Source: Janthinobacterium lividum
GTDB taxonomy: Bacteria; Pseudomonadota; Gammaproteobacteria; Burkholderiales; Burkholderiaceae_D
NCBI RefSeq assembly: GCF_034424625.1
Contig: NZ_CP139976.1
Coordinates: 4,836,001 to 4,900,000 of the forward strand
Direction of reading: 5' to 3'
DNA length: 64,000 nt
In this document: piece by piece, positions 1 through 8,556 of the stretch
How positions within the stretch are numbered: position 1 is the first letter of the stretch
How the letters are laid out: each line of letters opens with the position of its first letter
The notes under the pieces: generated by a model
Databases searched by the model: none
What the model saw: only the letters and a program-made list of their open reading frames with translations
Told to the model about the DNA's origin: nothing
Made by a program: the position numbers and the translations under genes

Positions 1-219
1 CGTATAGTTGGCGCCCAGGTAGGTGACCACCGTGCCCGCGTTATACGTGCCGCCCTCTTGCCACGGCACGCAAGCGACCACGGTACTGGCCGCCAGCAAT
101 TGCGACCCAGCCGGCGCGCCGGCGTCACCGCCGCCACCGCCGCATGCCGCCAGCACGCCACCGCTGGCCAGACATACCATCATGTTCCTGATCGTTTTTT
201 TGAGTATTAAATTTTCCAC
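1..219 (-). CDS. Chitin-binding (CBM5/12) lipoprotein, 3' part outside window
   Basis: Only the first 73 codons are in the window; the frame is open through base 1. A GTG start at 219 is chosen because GGAGA sits about 6 nt upstream; an ATG 12 codons later is a weaker alternative. Residues 1-26 form a lipoprotein signal (KKTIRN n-region, hydrophobic core, lipobox LAAC with Cys26), then a glycine-rich linker. Residues from about 53 (WQEGGTYNAGTVVTYLGANY) carry the aromatic/glycine pattern of family 5/12 carbohydrate-binding modules, which bind chitin. The catalytic part, if there is one, is off the left edge; a chitinase or a chitin-binding lytic enzyme is likely. Too short for the ORF caller; found by direct translation. 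Confidence 0.75.
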   Translation of the reverse strand, partial: MENLILKKTIRNMMVCLASGGVLAACGGGGGDAGAPAGSQLLAASTVVACVPWQEGGTYNAGTVVTYLGANYT

Positions 220-352
220 GTTGTCTCCTGTTCAGGTTTGCGGAAATACCACTTTGCTTCAATGAAGAGCTACCCTGTGATTTTGTTTTTTGCAGTTGCA
301 AGAACAGCATGCTGCTGAAAAAATAGGCGGTCAAGTGGTTTTGAAGTGGCCT

Positions 353-374
353 CAAAGTGGGCAATACCACTTTG
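353..374. promoter_or_regulatory. Candidate operator upstream of the chitin-binding gene
   Basis: Perfect inverted repeat CAAAGTGG-N6-CCACTTTG about 135-155 bp upstream of the GTG start at 219. Its right arm is part of a 13-bp sequence repeated directly at 245-257, closer to the start. The regulator is unknown. Confidence 0.35.
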
Positions 375-571
375 CGCAAGAAGCGCAGCGGCGGAGGCAA
401 ATGGCGTGTTGTCCTACTGGACAATGAAAAAACGGCAGAGGAAGGATGTAAAAAGACGCTGGATCGGGAAAATACAGACCAGTTTTATAACACGCTGTAA
501 GTGGTATTGGTGTGGAGGTGGGAGAAAAAGCGGAACCTGTGCAAGCGGCCGGGATACCCTCGGCGCGCCTG

Positions 572-653
572 AAAAACGTTCAGAGCAAGGCGCCTTGCCG
601 AAGACAGTACGAATAGTACGGCTAGGCAAGGCAACGCAGCTATGGACGTTTTT
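572..653. repeat. Hairpin repeat, copy A
   Basis: Core inverted repeat GCCTTGCC ... GGCAAGGC around a second inverted pair GTAC/GTAC, flanked by an outer inverted pair (AAAAACGTT / GGACGTTTTT). It shares long identical blocks with copy B just downstream and more diverged blocks with copy C at 2235-2318. Confidence 0.7.
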
Positions 654-654
654 C

Positions 655-735
655 CACGTTCAGGGCAAGACGCCTTGCCAAAGACAGTACGCAAGTACGG
701 CTAGGCAAGGCAACGCAGCTATGGACGTTTTATCA
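655..735. repeat. Hairpin repeat, copy B
   Basis: Near-identical to copy A over the core (CGCCTTGCC, AAGACAGTACG, GGCTAGGCAAGGCAACGCAG, CTATGGACGTTTT). It ends about 10 nt beyond the rlmD stop codon, so it would lie in the rlmD 3' UTR. No T-tract typical of an intrinsic terminator follows on either strand. Confidence 0.7.
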
Positions 736-744
736 GGTGTGCCA

Positions 745-2085
745 TCAGAGCAGATCAAAGACCGCCATCGATTCCACGTGGGAAGTGTGCGGGAACATGT
801 TCACCACGCCCGCCTTGCTCAGCACATAGCCGGCTTCCAGCGCCAGGATGCCGGCGTCGCGCGCCAGGGTCGACGGGCTGCACGAAACGTAGACGATGCG
901 TTTCGGCAGCAGGTCCGGACGCACTTGCGACAGGCCGACCAGCGCCTGGCACAGGGCCATGGCGCCATCGCGCGGCGGGTCGACGAGGATGCGGTCGAAC
1001 TTGCCCAGCGCGATCAGGTCGTCCGTCGTCACTTCGAACAGGTTGCGCGTCGAGAACGAGGTTTTTTCCGCCAGGCCATTGGCCAGCGCGTTTTCCAGCG
1101 CCCGCTCCGTCAGGGTGGTGCTGCCTTCGATACCGACCACCTCGCTGCCTTGCGTGGCCAGCGGCAAGGTGAAATTGCCCAGGCCGCAGAACAGGTCGGC
1201 CACGCGGTCTGTCGGCTGCACTTCCAGCAAACGCAAGGCTTTCGACACCAGCACGCGATTGATGTGGTGGTTCACCTGCGTGAAATCGACGGGCTTGAAC
1301 GGCATCTTGACGCCGAATTCCGGCAGCAGGTAATGCAATTGCTTGTCCAGCGGATAGAACGGCACGGCCGTTTCCGGGCCCTTGACTTGCAGCCACCATT
1401 GCACGCCGTACTCGTCGGCAAAGGCCTTCAGTTTCGTTTCATCGTCCGCCGTCAACGGCGCCATGATGCGCAAGACCATGGCGGTGACGTCTTCGCCCAC
1501 AGCCAGTTCGATCTGCGGCATCTGGTCGAAGATCGACAGCGAAGCAATCAATCCGCGCAGCGGCAGCAGCATGGCCGAGATGTGTGGCGGCAAGATCTCG
1601 CAGCTATCCATGTCGGCCACGAAAGCCGATTTCTTTTCATGGAAGCCCACCAGCACGGCGTCCTTCTTCTTGACGTGGCGCACGGACAGGCGCGCGCGGT
1701 AGCGGTAGCCCCAGGTCGGGCCATACATGGGGCGCATGATGCTCTGCGGACGCACCTTGCCGATATGCCACAAGTTGTCTTCCAGCACGCGCTGCTTGAT
1801 CGCCACCTGCGCCGACGGTTCCAGGTGCTGCATCGAGCAGCCGCCGCAATTGTCGAAATGATTGCACTTGGGCGTCACGCGCATCGACGATTCGCGGTGC
1901 AGCGCCGTCATGCGGGCCATTTCCCAGTTCTTCTTTTTCTTGAACGTCACAAAGCTGACGCGCTCGCCCGGCAATGCGCCTTCGACAAACACAACCTTGC
2001 CCGGCGAGCCGTCTTCGTTCTCAATATGGCCAACGCCACGGGCGTCCATGTCGAGCGATTTGATTTCGATGATATTTTCTTGCAT
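745..2085 (-). CDS. rlmD: 23S rRNA (uracil-C5)-methyltransferase RlmD
   Basis: Class I SAM methyltransferase of the RumA/RlmD family that makes m5U in 23S rRNA (U1939 in E. coli). The protein is 446 aa, close to the E. coli enzyme. Visible are an N-terminal TRAM-like segment, the [4Fe-4S] cysteine cluster (CNHFDNCGGC, about residues 75-84), the SAM motif DLFCGLGNFTLPLA, and the C-terminal catalytic VSCSPSTLARD containing the nucleophilic Cys. The start is set at MQENIIEIKSL (2085), the family N-terminus; the open frame runs further upstream without similarity or a good ribosome site. It is followed downstream by hairpin repeats and preceded by rpoS on the same strand after 239 nt, so it is probably a separate unit. 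Confidence 0.93.
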   Translation of the reverse strand: MQENIIEIKSLDMDARGVGHIENEDGSPGKVVFVEGALPGERVSFVTFKKKKNWEMARMTALHRESSMRVTPKCNHFDNCGGCSMQHLEPSAQVAIKQRVLEDNLWHIGKVRPQSIMRPMYGPTWGYRYRARLSVRHVKKKDAVLVGFHEKKSAFVADMDSCEILPPHISAMLLPLRGLIASLSIFDQMPQIELAVGEDVTAMVLRIMAPLTADDETKLKAFADEYGVQWWLQVKGPETAVPFYPLDKQLHYLLPEFGVKMPFKPVDFTQVNHHINRVLVSKALRLLEVQPTDRVADLFCGLGNFTLPLATQGSEVVGIEGSTTLTERALENALANGLAEKTSFSTRNLFEVTTDDLIALGKFDRILVDPPRDGAMALCQALVGLSQVRPDLLPKRIVYVSCSPSTLARDAGILALEAGYVLSKAGVVNMFPHTSHVESMAVFDLL

Positions 2086-2234
2086 AGCGATCAATAGGTA
2101 AGAGTGGGCCAGGACGCAGGGCCGCGCTGGAACTTGAAAGAATGGGGGAAAGGTCAGGCGCCGCGAGCGGGGCGTATGATAGCAGATCGCGACAGGCAAA
2201 AGCCGCTCAAGCCCGCACCGGGCAGCAAGCCTGA

Positions 2235-2318
2235 GAAAATGCGCAGGGCAAGGCGCGTGGCCGAAGACAGTACGACAGTACGGCGAGGCCATGCAACGCC
2301 GCCATGGGCGTTTTATCA
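2235..2318. repeat. Hairpin repeat, copy C (3' of rpoS)
   Basis: Diverged copy of the repeat at 572-735. It shares GGGCAAG, GAAGACAGTACG, AGTACGGC and CGTTTTATCAG, and starts about 7 nt after the rpoS stop codon. Copies B and C therefore occupy equivalent 3' positions behind two unrelated genes. Confidence 0.6.
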
Positions 2319-2324
2319 GACTTG

Positions 2325-3356
2325 CTACAGTAAGGAGTCGCGCACGACGCCGCGTGCCGCCATGGCCCGTTTGAGCTTGATCAAGGCCTCTTGCTGGATC
2401 TGGCGCACGCGCTCGCGCGTCACGCCCATTTCCTCGGCCAGGGTTTCCAGGGTGGCCGGATCGTCGTTGTCGAGGCCGAAACGGCGCATGATGACCACGC
2501 GCTGCTTGTCGGGCAGCTTGGTCAGCCAGTCGCGCACCAGCACCGTCATTTCATGGTGCTCCGCGCGCGCGTCAGGACCGTCTTCGCTGGCGCCGGGCAA
2601 CATGTCCATCAGCGACGATTGCGGGTCGTTGTCGAGCGGCGCGTCGAGCGAAGTGGCGTGCTCGGACAGGGCCAGGATATCCTGCACCTCTTCCACTGGT
2701 CGGCCCACCAGGTGGGCGATGTCTTCCGCCGTGGCATCCTTGCCATCGTGGTGCTGGGCTTCCAGGTGGTACTTGCCGCGCAGAATTTGATTCAGTTCGC
2801 GCACCATGTGCACGGGCAGGCGCACCGTGCGCGCCTGGTTCATGATGGCGCGCTCGATGCTCTGGCGTATCCACCAGGTGGCGTAGGTGGAAAAACGGAA
2901 ACCGCGCTCGGGCTCGAACTTGTCGATGGCCCGCATCAGGCCGATGTTGCCCTCCTCGATCATGTCGAGCAACACCACGCCGCGGTTGATGTAATGCTTG
3001 GCGATCGACACGACCAGGCGCAGGTTGTGCTCGATCATGGTTTGCCGGGCTTCAAAATTGCCCTGCTTGGCGAGGGTGGCGTAATGCACCTCTTGCGCCG
3101 CCGTCAGCAGGGGCCGCGTGCCGATCTGGTTCAGATAGTGCTGCGTGGTATCGGTCGACAGCTCGGCCGCCAGCACTTTTTTCAGTTCATCGACACTTTC
3201 AACCAGCACGCTGACGCTGGCCACCTCGCCGCCCTCGCCCGCGTCGACGGCGTCAATGCCGTCGAGTTCGCCGGCATCGTCCGTCACGACTTCGTCTGCC
3301 CCGTCTTCCGGGGGTTCCGGGTCATCGTCCAGCTGATCGTGCGGCGCGTGTGTCAT
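2325..3356 (-). CDS. rpoS: RNA polymerase sigma factor RpoS
   Basis: Sigma-38 of the sigma-70 family, which directs transcription of stationary-phase and general stress genes. It is 343 aa with an Asp/Glu-rich N-terminal tail of about 55 residues. Then come region 1.2 ([20 protein letters not shown]), region 2 ([35 protein letters not shown]) and region 4 ending in [18 protein letters not shown]. It lies 8 nt downstream of nlpD; in E. coli the main rpoS promoter is inside nlpD and the same arrangement is plausible here. The surE-pcm-nlpD-rpoS order supports the call over RpoH or other group 2 sigmas. Confidence 0.95.
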   Translation of the reverse strand: MTHAPHDQLDDDPEPPEDGADEVVTDDAGELDGIDAVDAGEGGEVASVSVLVESVDELKKVLAAELSTDTTQHYLNQIGTRPLLTAAQEVHYATLAKQGNFEARQTMIEHNLRLVVSIAKHYINRGVVLLDMIEEGNIGLMRAIDKFEPERGFRFSTYATWWIRQSIERAIMNQARTVRLPVHMVRELNQILRGKYHLEAQHHDGKDATAEDIAHLVGRPVEEVQDILALSEHATSLDAPLDNDPQSSLMDMLPGASEDGPDARAEHHEMTVLVRDWLTKLPDKQRVVIMRRFGLDNDDPATLETLAEEMGVTRERVRQIQQEALIKLKRAMAARGVVRDSLL

Positions 3357-3364
3357 TGCTTTAC

Positions 3365-4288
3365 CTAACGGTTAGGCAGGAATTTCGAAGGGTCGACAGG
3401 CTTGCCCTGCTGGCGGATTTCAAAGTGCAGCTTCACGCGGTCGGCATCGGAATCGCCCATTTCGGCGATGGCCTGGCCTTTGTTGACGTTCTGCCCTTCC
3501 TTCACCAGGATGCTGCGGTTATGCGCATACGCCGACAATAAACTATTACTGTGCTTCACGATGACAAGATTACCATAACCACGGATTCCGCTCCCGGCAT
3601 ACATGACTTTTCCCGCGCCGGCGGCCACCACCTGCTGGCCCGCCTTGCCGGCGATATCGACGCCCTTGTTCTTGCCTTCGTCGAAAGTGCCGATGACCTT
3701 GCCTTCGGAAGGCCACATCCAGCTGATTTTCTCGTCGCCGGGCGCCGATGCCGCAGGGGCTGCCGCGGCGGCGGCCGGTGCGGTGGCGACGGCTGCTGCC
3801 GGGGCCGGCGCAGGCTTGACGTCGCCGGTGCCGCCATCGGCGCGCAATTCGGCCAGGGTGGCGTCGGAATACGCGCGCTTCTCGCCGCGCGGGCCCGTTT
3901 TCTTCGGCACGACAGGCGCGGCCGGCTTGACTTCCGTCACCGGCGGCATGACGATGGCCGACGTTTGCGCGCCGCCCGTGTCGCCATTTGGCGGCAACAC
4001 GCGCAGCACCTGGTCGACCTTGATGTCGTTCGGGTTGCTCAAGTCATTCCAGGCCACCAGGTCGCGGTAATTCTGCCCGTGCTCGAGGGCGATGCGCAAC
4101 AGGGTGTCGCCACGCTTGACCGTGTAATAAGCCGGGTCGCGGTCGCGCGGATCGCTGGCTGCGGCGCTGCTGCTCGATGGATGGCGCTCCACGACGGGCG
4201 CCTGGACGCCCGTGGTGCCGCAACCGCTCAACAGCGCGGCCAAGGTGATGCTACATAGAAGTATGTTACTTTTCTTAATCATTCGCAT
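3365..4288 (-). CDS. nlpD: Murein hydrolase activator NlpD (LysM + degenerate LytM)
   Basis: Outer-membrane lipoprotein, 307 aa. It has a signal peptide with lipobox LLSGC (Cys23), a LysM peptidoglycan-binding domain (about residues 54-98, [20 protein letters not shown]), a long Ala/Pro-rich linker, and a C-terminal M23/LytM domain (about 190-305). The zinc ligands of active M23 peptidases are not conserved: HxxxD reads NKGVD and HxH reads KLH. This fits E. coli NlpD, a non-catalytic activator of the amidase AmiC during daughter-cell separation. The start at 4288 has AGGA about 10 nt upstream; an in-frame ATG at 4282 is possible. Confidence 0.93.
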   Translation of the reverse strand: MRMIKKSNILLCSITLAALLSGCGTTGVQAPVVERHPSSSSAAASDPRDRDPAYYTVKRGDTLLRIALEHGQNYRDLVAWNDLSNPNDIKVDQVLRVLPPNGDTGGAQTSAIVMPPVTEVKPAAPVVPKKTGPRGEKRAYSDATLAELRADGGTGDVKPAPAPAAAVATAPAAAAAAPAASAPGDEKISWMWPSEGKVIGTFDEGKNKGVDIAGKAGQQVVAAGAGKVMYAGSGIRGYGNLVIVKHSNSLLSAYAHNRSILVKEGQNVNKGQAIAEMGDSDADRVKLHFEIRQQGKPVDPSKFLPNR

Positions 4289-4324
4289 GTAATTGTATGT
4301 CCTGCTTGCTAGCTGATCCGGGGA

Positions 4325-5215
4325 TCATATGGTGCCCGGGCGCAAAGGTACGAAATGGCAATCTTCCAGGGTTTGGCTAGTCCATTCCATTTTCCCCACC
4401 CGGGTAATGAGTTGTAAGTGTTGCAATTTAGCCCCCACCGGCGCAACCAGACGCCCGCCGGGCGCCAGCTGTTCCAGCAGGGCTTGCGGGACTTCCAGGC
4501 CGGCTGCGGCAAGGATGATCCCGTCAAAGGGCGCCGCCTGCGGCAGGCCAAGCATACCATCTCCGTACTGCAAGCGCAGATTTGACACGCGCAGCGGACG
4601 CAGATTGGCCTTCGCCAGCTCGTGCAGGGGCCGGATGCGCTCGATCGAATACACCTCTTTCGCCACCAGCGACAGCACTGCCGCCTGGTAGCCGCAGCCC
4701 GTGCCGATTTCCAGCACGCGCTGCAGGCTGCCGCCCTGGCGCATCACTTCGATCATGCGCGCCACGATGTACGGCTGCGAAATGGTCTGGTGGTGGCCGA
4801 TGGGCAAGGAGGCGTCGATATACGCCTGCGACGCCAGCGCCTCGTCCATGAACATGTGGCGCGGCACGGCTTGCAGGGCGTCGAGCACCACCTGGTCCTT
4901 GACGCCCTGCTTCGCCACGCGGGCTACCATGGCCCGGCGCACGGCCTCCGAAACGAGCGGGTTTTGTCGCGGCGGTGATACCACCGCAGGCTGCGCCCGC
5001 TCATTGGCGATGGCCTGGGCGCGCGACGGCGCGATGGCCGCGTGCGTGCCGTACGGCTGCGCCACGCCCCGCGCCGCGTTTTGCGCCGCATTCTGCGTGG
5101 CCGTCTGCGGCGTGGCGATCCTGGACTGGGCCAGCGACTGTCCCCCGCCCTGCCTGGCGGGCTTGCCGGCCAGCGAATCGAGGGACAGGGGGAAGGTACG
5201 CGGCTTATCGGTCAT
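4325..5215 (-). CDS. pcm: Protein-L-isoaspartate O-methyltransferase
   Basis: PIMT repairs isoaspartyl damage in proteins using SAM. The 296-aa protein is about 85 residues longer than the E. coli enzyme because of an N-terminal Gln/Ala-rich, probably disordered extension. The conserved part starts near [21 protein letters not shown] and includes [18 protein letters not shown] and the SAM motif [19 protein letters not shown]. Its stop lies 36 nt before nlpD and its start 9 nt after the surE stop, so the two are one transcription unit. The ATG at 5215 is the first start that does not overlap surE; an internal start would remove the extension. Confidence 0.92.
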   Translation of the reverse strand: MTDKPRTFPLSLDSLAGKPARQGGGQSLAQSRIATPQTATQNAAQNAARGVAQPYGTHAAIAPSRAQAIANERAQPAVVSPPRQNPLVSEAVRRAMVARVAKQGVKDQVVLDALQAVPRHMFMDEALASQAYIDASLPIGHHQTISQPYIVARMIEVMRQGGSLQRVLEIGTGCGYQAAVLSLVAKEVYSIERIRPLHELAKANLRPLRVSNLRLQYGDGMLGLPQAAPFDGIILAAAGLEVPQALLEQLAPGGRLVAPVGAKLQHLQLITRVGKMEWTSQTLEDCHFVPLRPGTI

Positions 5216-5224
5216 AGTGAGCGC

Positions 5225-5962
5225 TCATGCCAGGCCTTTTGCCAGTGCATCGAGTTGGGTGGTATGGGTCAGGTCGATCTGCAGCGGCGTGATCGATACT
5301 TGTCCATGCTCAACGGCATGGAAGTCCGTGCCCGGACCGCCTTCCTTGGCCGCGCCGGCAGGACCGATCCAGAAGATTTCACGGCCACGGGGGTCGAGCG
5401 CGCGGATCACGGGCTCGGCCGAATGGCGCTTGCCCAGGCGCGTGGCCACCACGCCTTGCATTTGCTCGTAAGGGATGGCGGGGATATTCACGTTCAGCAG
5501 ATACGGTTTCTGCAGGGCGTCAAACTGGCGCTCGACGATTTCCCTGGCCACGCGGGCGGCCGCGTCCAGGTTGGCCCAGCCGAACTGCGACTGGGAAAAG
5601 GCGATGGCGGGAATGCCGAACAGATAGCCTTCCGTGGCAGCCGCCACGGTACCCGAATACAAGGTGTCGTCGCCCATGTTGGGGCCGTTGTTGATGCCGG
5701 AGACCACCAGGTCGGGGCGCTCGATGAGCATGCCCGTCAGCGCCACGTGCACGCAATCGGTGGGCGTGCCGTTGACGAAGTAAAAGCCGTTGGCGGCCTT
5801 GTGCACGGACAAGGGCCGGTCCAGGGACAGCGAATTGGATGCGCCCGAGCGGTTGCTGTCGGGCGCCACCACGACGATGTCGGCAATGGGTGCGAGCGCG
5901 TCGGCCAGGGCCGCCAGGCCTGGCGCCAGGTAACCGTCGTCGTTACTGATAAGAATTCTCAT
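5225..5962 (-). CDS. surE: 5'/3'-nucleotidase SurE
   Basis: Metal-dependent nucleoside monophosphatase and exopolyphosphatase, 245 aa, the usual family length. The N-terminus [16 protein letters not shown] carries the metal-binding Asp pair. Further motifs are [23 protein letters not shown] and [12 protein letters not shown]. It is the first gene of the surE-pcm-nlpD-rpoS run. The TIR-ATPase cassette ends only 94 nt upstream on the same strand, so read-through into surE is possible. Confidence 0.96.
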   Translation of the reverse strand: MRILISNDDGYLAPGLAALADALAPIADIVVVAPDSNRSGASNSLSLDRPLSVHKAANGFYFVNGTPTDCVHVALTGMLIERPDLVVSGINNGPNMGDDTLYSGTVAAATEGYLFGIPAIAFSQSQFGWANLDAAARVAREIVERQFDALQKPYLLNVNIPAIPYEQMQGVVATRLGKRHSAEPVIRALDPRGREIFWIGPAGAAKEGGPGTDFHAVEHGQVSITPLQIDLTHTTQLDALAKGLA

Positions 5963-6056
5963 AACGGGATTTTACCCGAAGCGATGCCAACACTGCGCAT
6001 GCCGCACGCCGATAGACAGCATTATTTCTGCTGCCGCGCGGACATGGCGCGCCGCA

Positions 6057-8537
6057 TCAGCGCTGCTCGATGCGCGCTTCCGACAACGCCCCTTCCAGCG
6101 CCTGCACTTCATCTTCCTGCAAGGCCAGCAAGGCATTCAGGTCGCCTTGTAATTTGTACATTCTTTTCAGCTGCGCCATGCCGCGCCTGCGCAGCTTGCC
6201 CGGTACGCCCGGGCGCAGCAGGCAGGACTTCAGATGTTCGGCCAGTTCGCCCGCCTGCGCATACTGTTCGCGTTCTATCATGCCTTGCAACATCGAGATC
6301 ATGCTGGCCAGGGTATCCGGCTCGGCCCCTTCGTGCCCGTTGGCGCGGCCGGCCAGGATGGTTTCCTGCAAATGCCGCGCGCCGTCCAGCACGCTGTCCG
6401 CATGCCCCGTGACGGGCGCGTTCAAGAGCCGGTCGCTGCCGCTGAGCACGGCGTCTTCCAGCAGGCGCGCGGCCGCGCTGTCACCCTGCTGCTGCAGGGT
6501 GCCGGCCAATTGCGTCTTGCTGTGCAAGGTATCGAGGTGGTCTTCGCCCAGCAGGCGCGCATGCACTTCCAGCACCTGCTCCTGCACGCTGCGCGCCGCA
6601 TCGAGTTCACCGCGCCGCAGCAGCGCCTCGGCCAGCTTGCGCTGGCTCATCAGGGTTTCCGGATGGTCGAGCCCGCGCGTGCGCTCGCGCGCCGCCACCT
6701 GGTCTTCATGCAACTGGCGCGCGCCGGCCCAGTCACCCTGCCCGGCCACGATATCGGCCAGCAAATCGCGCGTGGCCAGGGTGGCCGCATGGTCGCTGCC
6801 CAGGCGCCGCTCCTGCGCCTGCAGCACGGCAGCGAACAGGCGCCGCGCCCCTTCCAGGTCGCCTTCGCGCCCCAAGGCCTGCGCCAGGGCCAGCTTGCTG
6901 CGCAAGGTATCGCCATGCTCGGCGCCAAACAGGCGCTCGCGCGCCGCCACCACCGTGGCCAGCACTTGCTGCGCCTGCGCCAGCCGGCCCATGCGCAGCA
7001 AGGTGGCGGCGCGTCCATCCATCGCTTCCAGGGTCAGCGGATGCTCGCCGCCCAGCTGACGCGCATGGCTTGCCAACACGGCATCCTGCAGCAGCAGCGC
7101 CGCCGCCAGCTCCCCCTGCAGCAACAGGGTCTTCGCCAGGCAGGCGCGGGCAGCCAAGGTGTCGGGATGCTCGCTGCCCAGCACGCGCTCGCGCACGTCG
7201 AGCACGTCCTCTTCCAGGAAGCGGGCTTCATCGAACTTGCCCAGCTGGCGCAGCAGGCGCGCCATGCCGCTCTTGCACGCCAGGCTGTCGGGATGCTCCT
7301 CGCCCAGCAGGCGCACGCGGATCTCGACGCTCTGGCGGAAGGCCTCGAGCGCCTGTCCGCTGCGTCCATCCTTGCGGTACAGCTCGCCCAGACGGGCCAG
7401 ATCGCGCGCCAGCGGCAGGGCCACGGCGCGGCCCGGCTCGGCCAGCAAGGCCTGGCGCGCTTCGCTGATGGCCCCCAGCAAGGCGATTTCACGGCTCGAT
7501 TGCCAGGGGAAGTAGCCGCCCGTCAGCCAGTGCAAAAACGCCTCGAAGGTGCGCGTGAGGGAAAAGCGGTCGCCGCCCTGGTCGATGCGCACGGCCAGCT
7601 GCTCGCCGTAGGCAAAGGTTTTCGTCTGCTGCAGCTGGACTTCGTCGAAATAGCTGTCGAGGGCGATCTGCGGCAAGCCGTAGGAAGCGCGCAGCAGGCG
7701 CTCGAACATGGGCTGGAAGCCGGCGATGCCCTTGTGCGCGTCGCCGCGGCGCCACTCGGCGCGCTGCGCGCCATCGCCCATTTCTATGCGCGAGGGCAAG
7801 GGGTACACGAGCAGCGGACGCTGTTCGTCTTCATGGCTGCGGCGGTACTCGATGGCCCGCGTGACGAGCGCATCGACGCCTTCCAGGCTTTGCCGGTTCG
7901 GCGTGAAGACCACCACCAGTTTTTTCGGCAGCAAGGTGGTGCAGATGCCGGCGCTGTCCGTGCGCCCCGTGCGCGAATCGACCAGCACATAGCGGAAATG
8001 CTGGGCCAGGGTATCGGCGAAGCAGCGGAACAGGGCCGGGCACGTGTCGAACAGCTGATCCCAGCGCATCTGCGCCAGGCGCTCGCTGTAGCTGGCGTCG
8101 AAGCGCCCCGCGCGCATCAGGTACAGCGGGCTGCCCTGGTCGACGCGCACCACGTACTGCTGCCAGTCGATGGCGTCGAGCACGCGCTGGGCCAGCGCCG
8201 CATCCTCGCGTCCTCCATCTTCGCGCCCCCTGGCCTGCCCGCTGGCGCGTCCGCCCGCCGTTTCCAGGCTGATGCGCTCGAGCTGCTGGCGGCACGCTTC
8301 GAAGAACTCGAGCACGCCCGGCCGCTCCTCGTGCTGCTCGAAATAATGGTGCAGGCCCGGCGCTTCCATGTCCCAGTCGAGCATCAGCACGGGCACGCTG
8401 GCGTTTTCACGGCGCGCCAGCAGGACGGCGATGTTCGACAGGGCCATGGTGCGGCCGGTACCGCCCTTGTAGGAATAGAAGGTGACGACTTCGCCAGGGG
8501 CGCTCAAAGGCGGCAGGGAGAGGCGTTGGCATTCCAT
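6057..8537 (-). CDS. KGGTGRT P-loop ATPase with TPR array (TIR partner)
   Basis: 826-aa protein in two halves. Residues 16-350 are a SIMIBI/ParA-like NTPase of the KGGxGR variant. It has a deviant Walker A (KGGTGRT, 24-30), MLDWDMEAPG (about 52-61) and a Walker B/switch VLVDSRTGRTDSAG; the DSRTG signature is characteristic of this NTPase branch. Residues about 365-720 are seven or so 42-residue tetratricopeptide repeats of the kinesin-light-chain type (LGxEHPDTLxxxxxLAxxLxxxGxxxxAxxLxExVL). The C-terminus is helical. KGGxGR ATPases with TPRs and TIR domains occur in actinobacterial FxSxx-COOH loci (FxsT) and in predicted NTP-dependent conflict systems; assigning this one to defence is inference. 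It starts 19 nt after the TIR stop, so the two genes are an operon. No transmembrane segment is seen. Confidence 0.82.
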   Translation of the reverse strand: MECQRLSLPPLSAPGEVVTFYSYKGGTGRTMALSNIAVLLARRENASVPVLMLDWDMEAPGLHHYFEQHEERPGVLEFFEACRQQLERISLETAGGRASGQARGREDGGREDAALAQRVLDAIDWQQYVVRVDQGSPLYLMRAGRFDASYSERLAQMRWDQLFDTCPALFRCFADTLAQHFRYVLVDSRTGRTDSAGICTTLLPKKLVVVFTPNRQSLEGVDALVTRAIEYRRSHEDEQRPLLVYPLPSRIEMGDGAQRAEWRRGDAHKGIAGFQPMFERLLRASYGLPQIALDSYFDEVQLQQTKTFAYGEQLAVRIDQGGDRFSLTRTFEAFLHWLTGGYFPWQSSREIALLGAISEARQALLAEPGRAVALPLARDLARLGELYRKDGRSGQALEAFRQSVEIRVRLLGEEHPDSLACKSGMARLLRQLGKFDEARFLEEDVLDVRERVLGSEHPDTLAARACLAKTLLLQGELAAALLLQDAVLASHARQLGGEHPLTLEAMDGRAATLLRMGRLAQAQQVLATVVAARERLFGAEHGDTLRSKLALAQALGREGDLEGARRLFAAVLQAQERRLGSDHAATLATRDLLADIVAGQGDWAGARQLHEDQVAARERTRGLDHPETLMSQRKLAEALLRRGELDAARSVQEQVLEVHARLLGEDHLDTLHSKTQLAGTLQQQGDSAAARLLEDAVLSGSDRLLNAPVTGHADSVLDGARHLQETILAGRANGHEGAEPDTLASMISMLQGMIEREQYAQAGELAEHLKSCLLRPGVPGKLRRRGMAQLKRMYKLQGDLNALLALQEDEVQALEGALSEARIEQR

Positions 8538-8556
8538 GACAGGACCTTTTACGTGA

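Larger units (their letters stand above)
220..744. other. 525-nt intergenic region with promoter-proximal repeats and two hairpin repeats
   Basis: No credible gene. The part next to the chitin-binding gene holds AATACCACTTTGC twice (245-257, 363-375), the inverse AAGTGGTATT at 499-508, and a perfect 8-bp inverted repeat CAAAGTGG/CCACTTTG at 353-374. The half-site resembles the AGTGGT half of GntR/HutC-type (NagR/DasR) operators, which would suit a chitin gene; that link is inference. The part next to rlmD holds two copies of a roughly 80-nt hairpin repeat. Open frames crossing this region are translations of those repeats or antisense to rlmD. Confidence 0.6.

Noticed and set aside
485..694. 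Small minus-strand frames with RTVFGKA-type repeats near rlmD
   Set aside because: They translate the hairpin repeats; no ribosome site and no conservation expected.
346..2097. 583-codon plus-strand frame over rlmD
   Set aside because: Antisense to a clear RlmD gene; composition is Arg/His/Gln-rich shadow translation.
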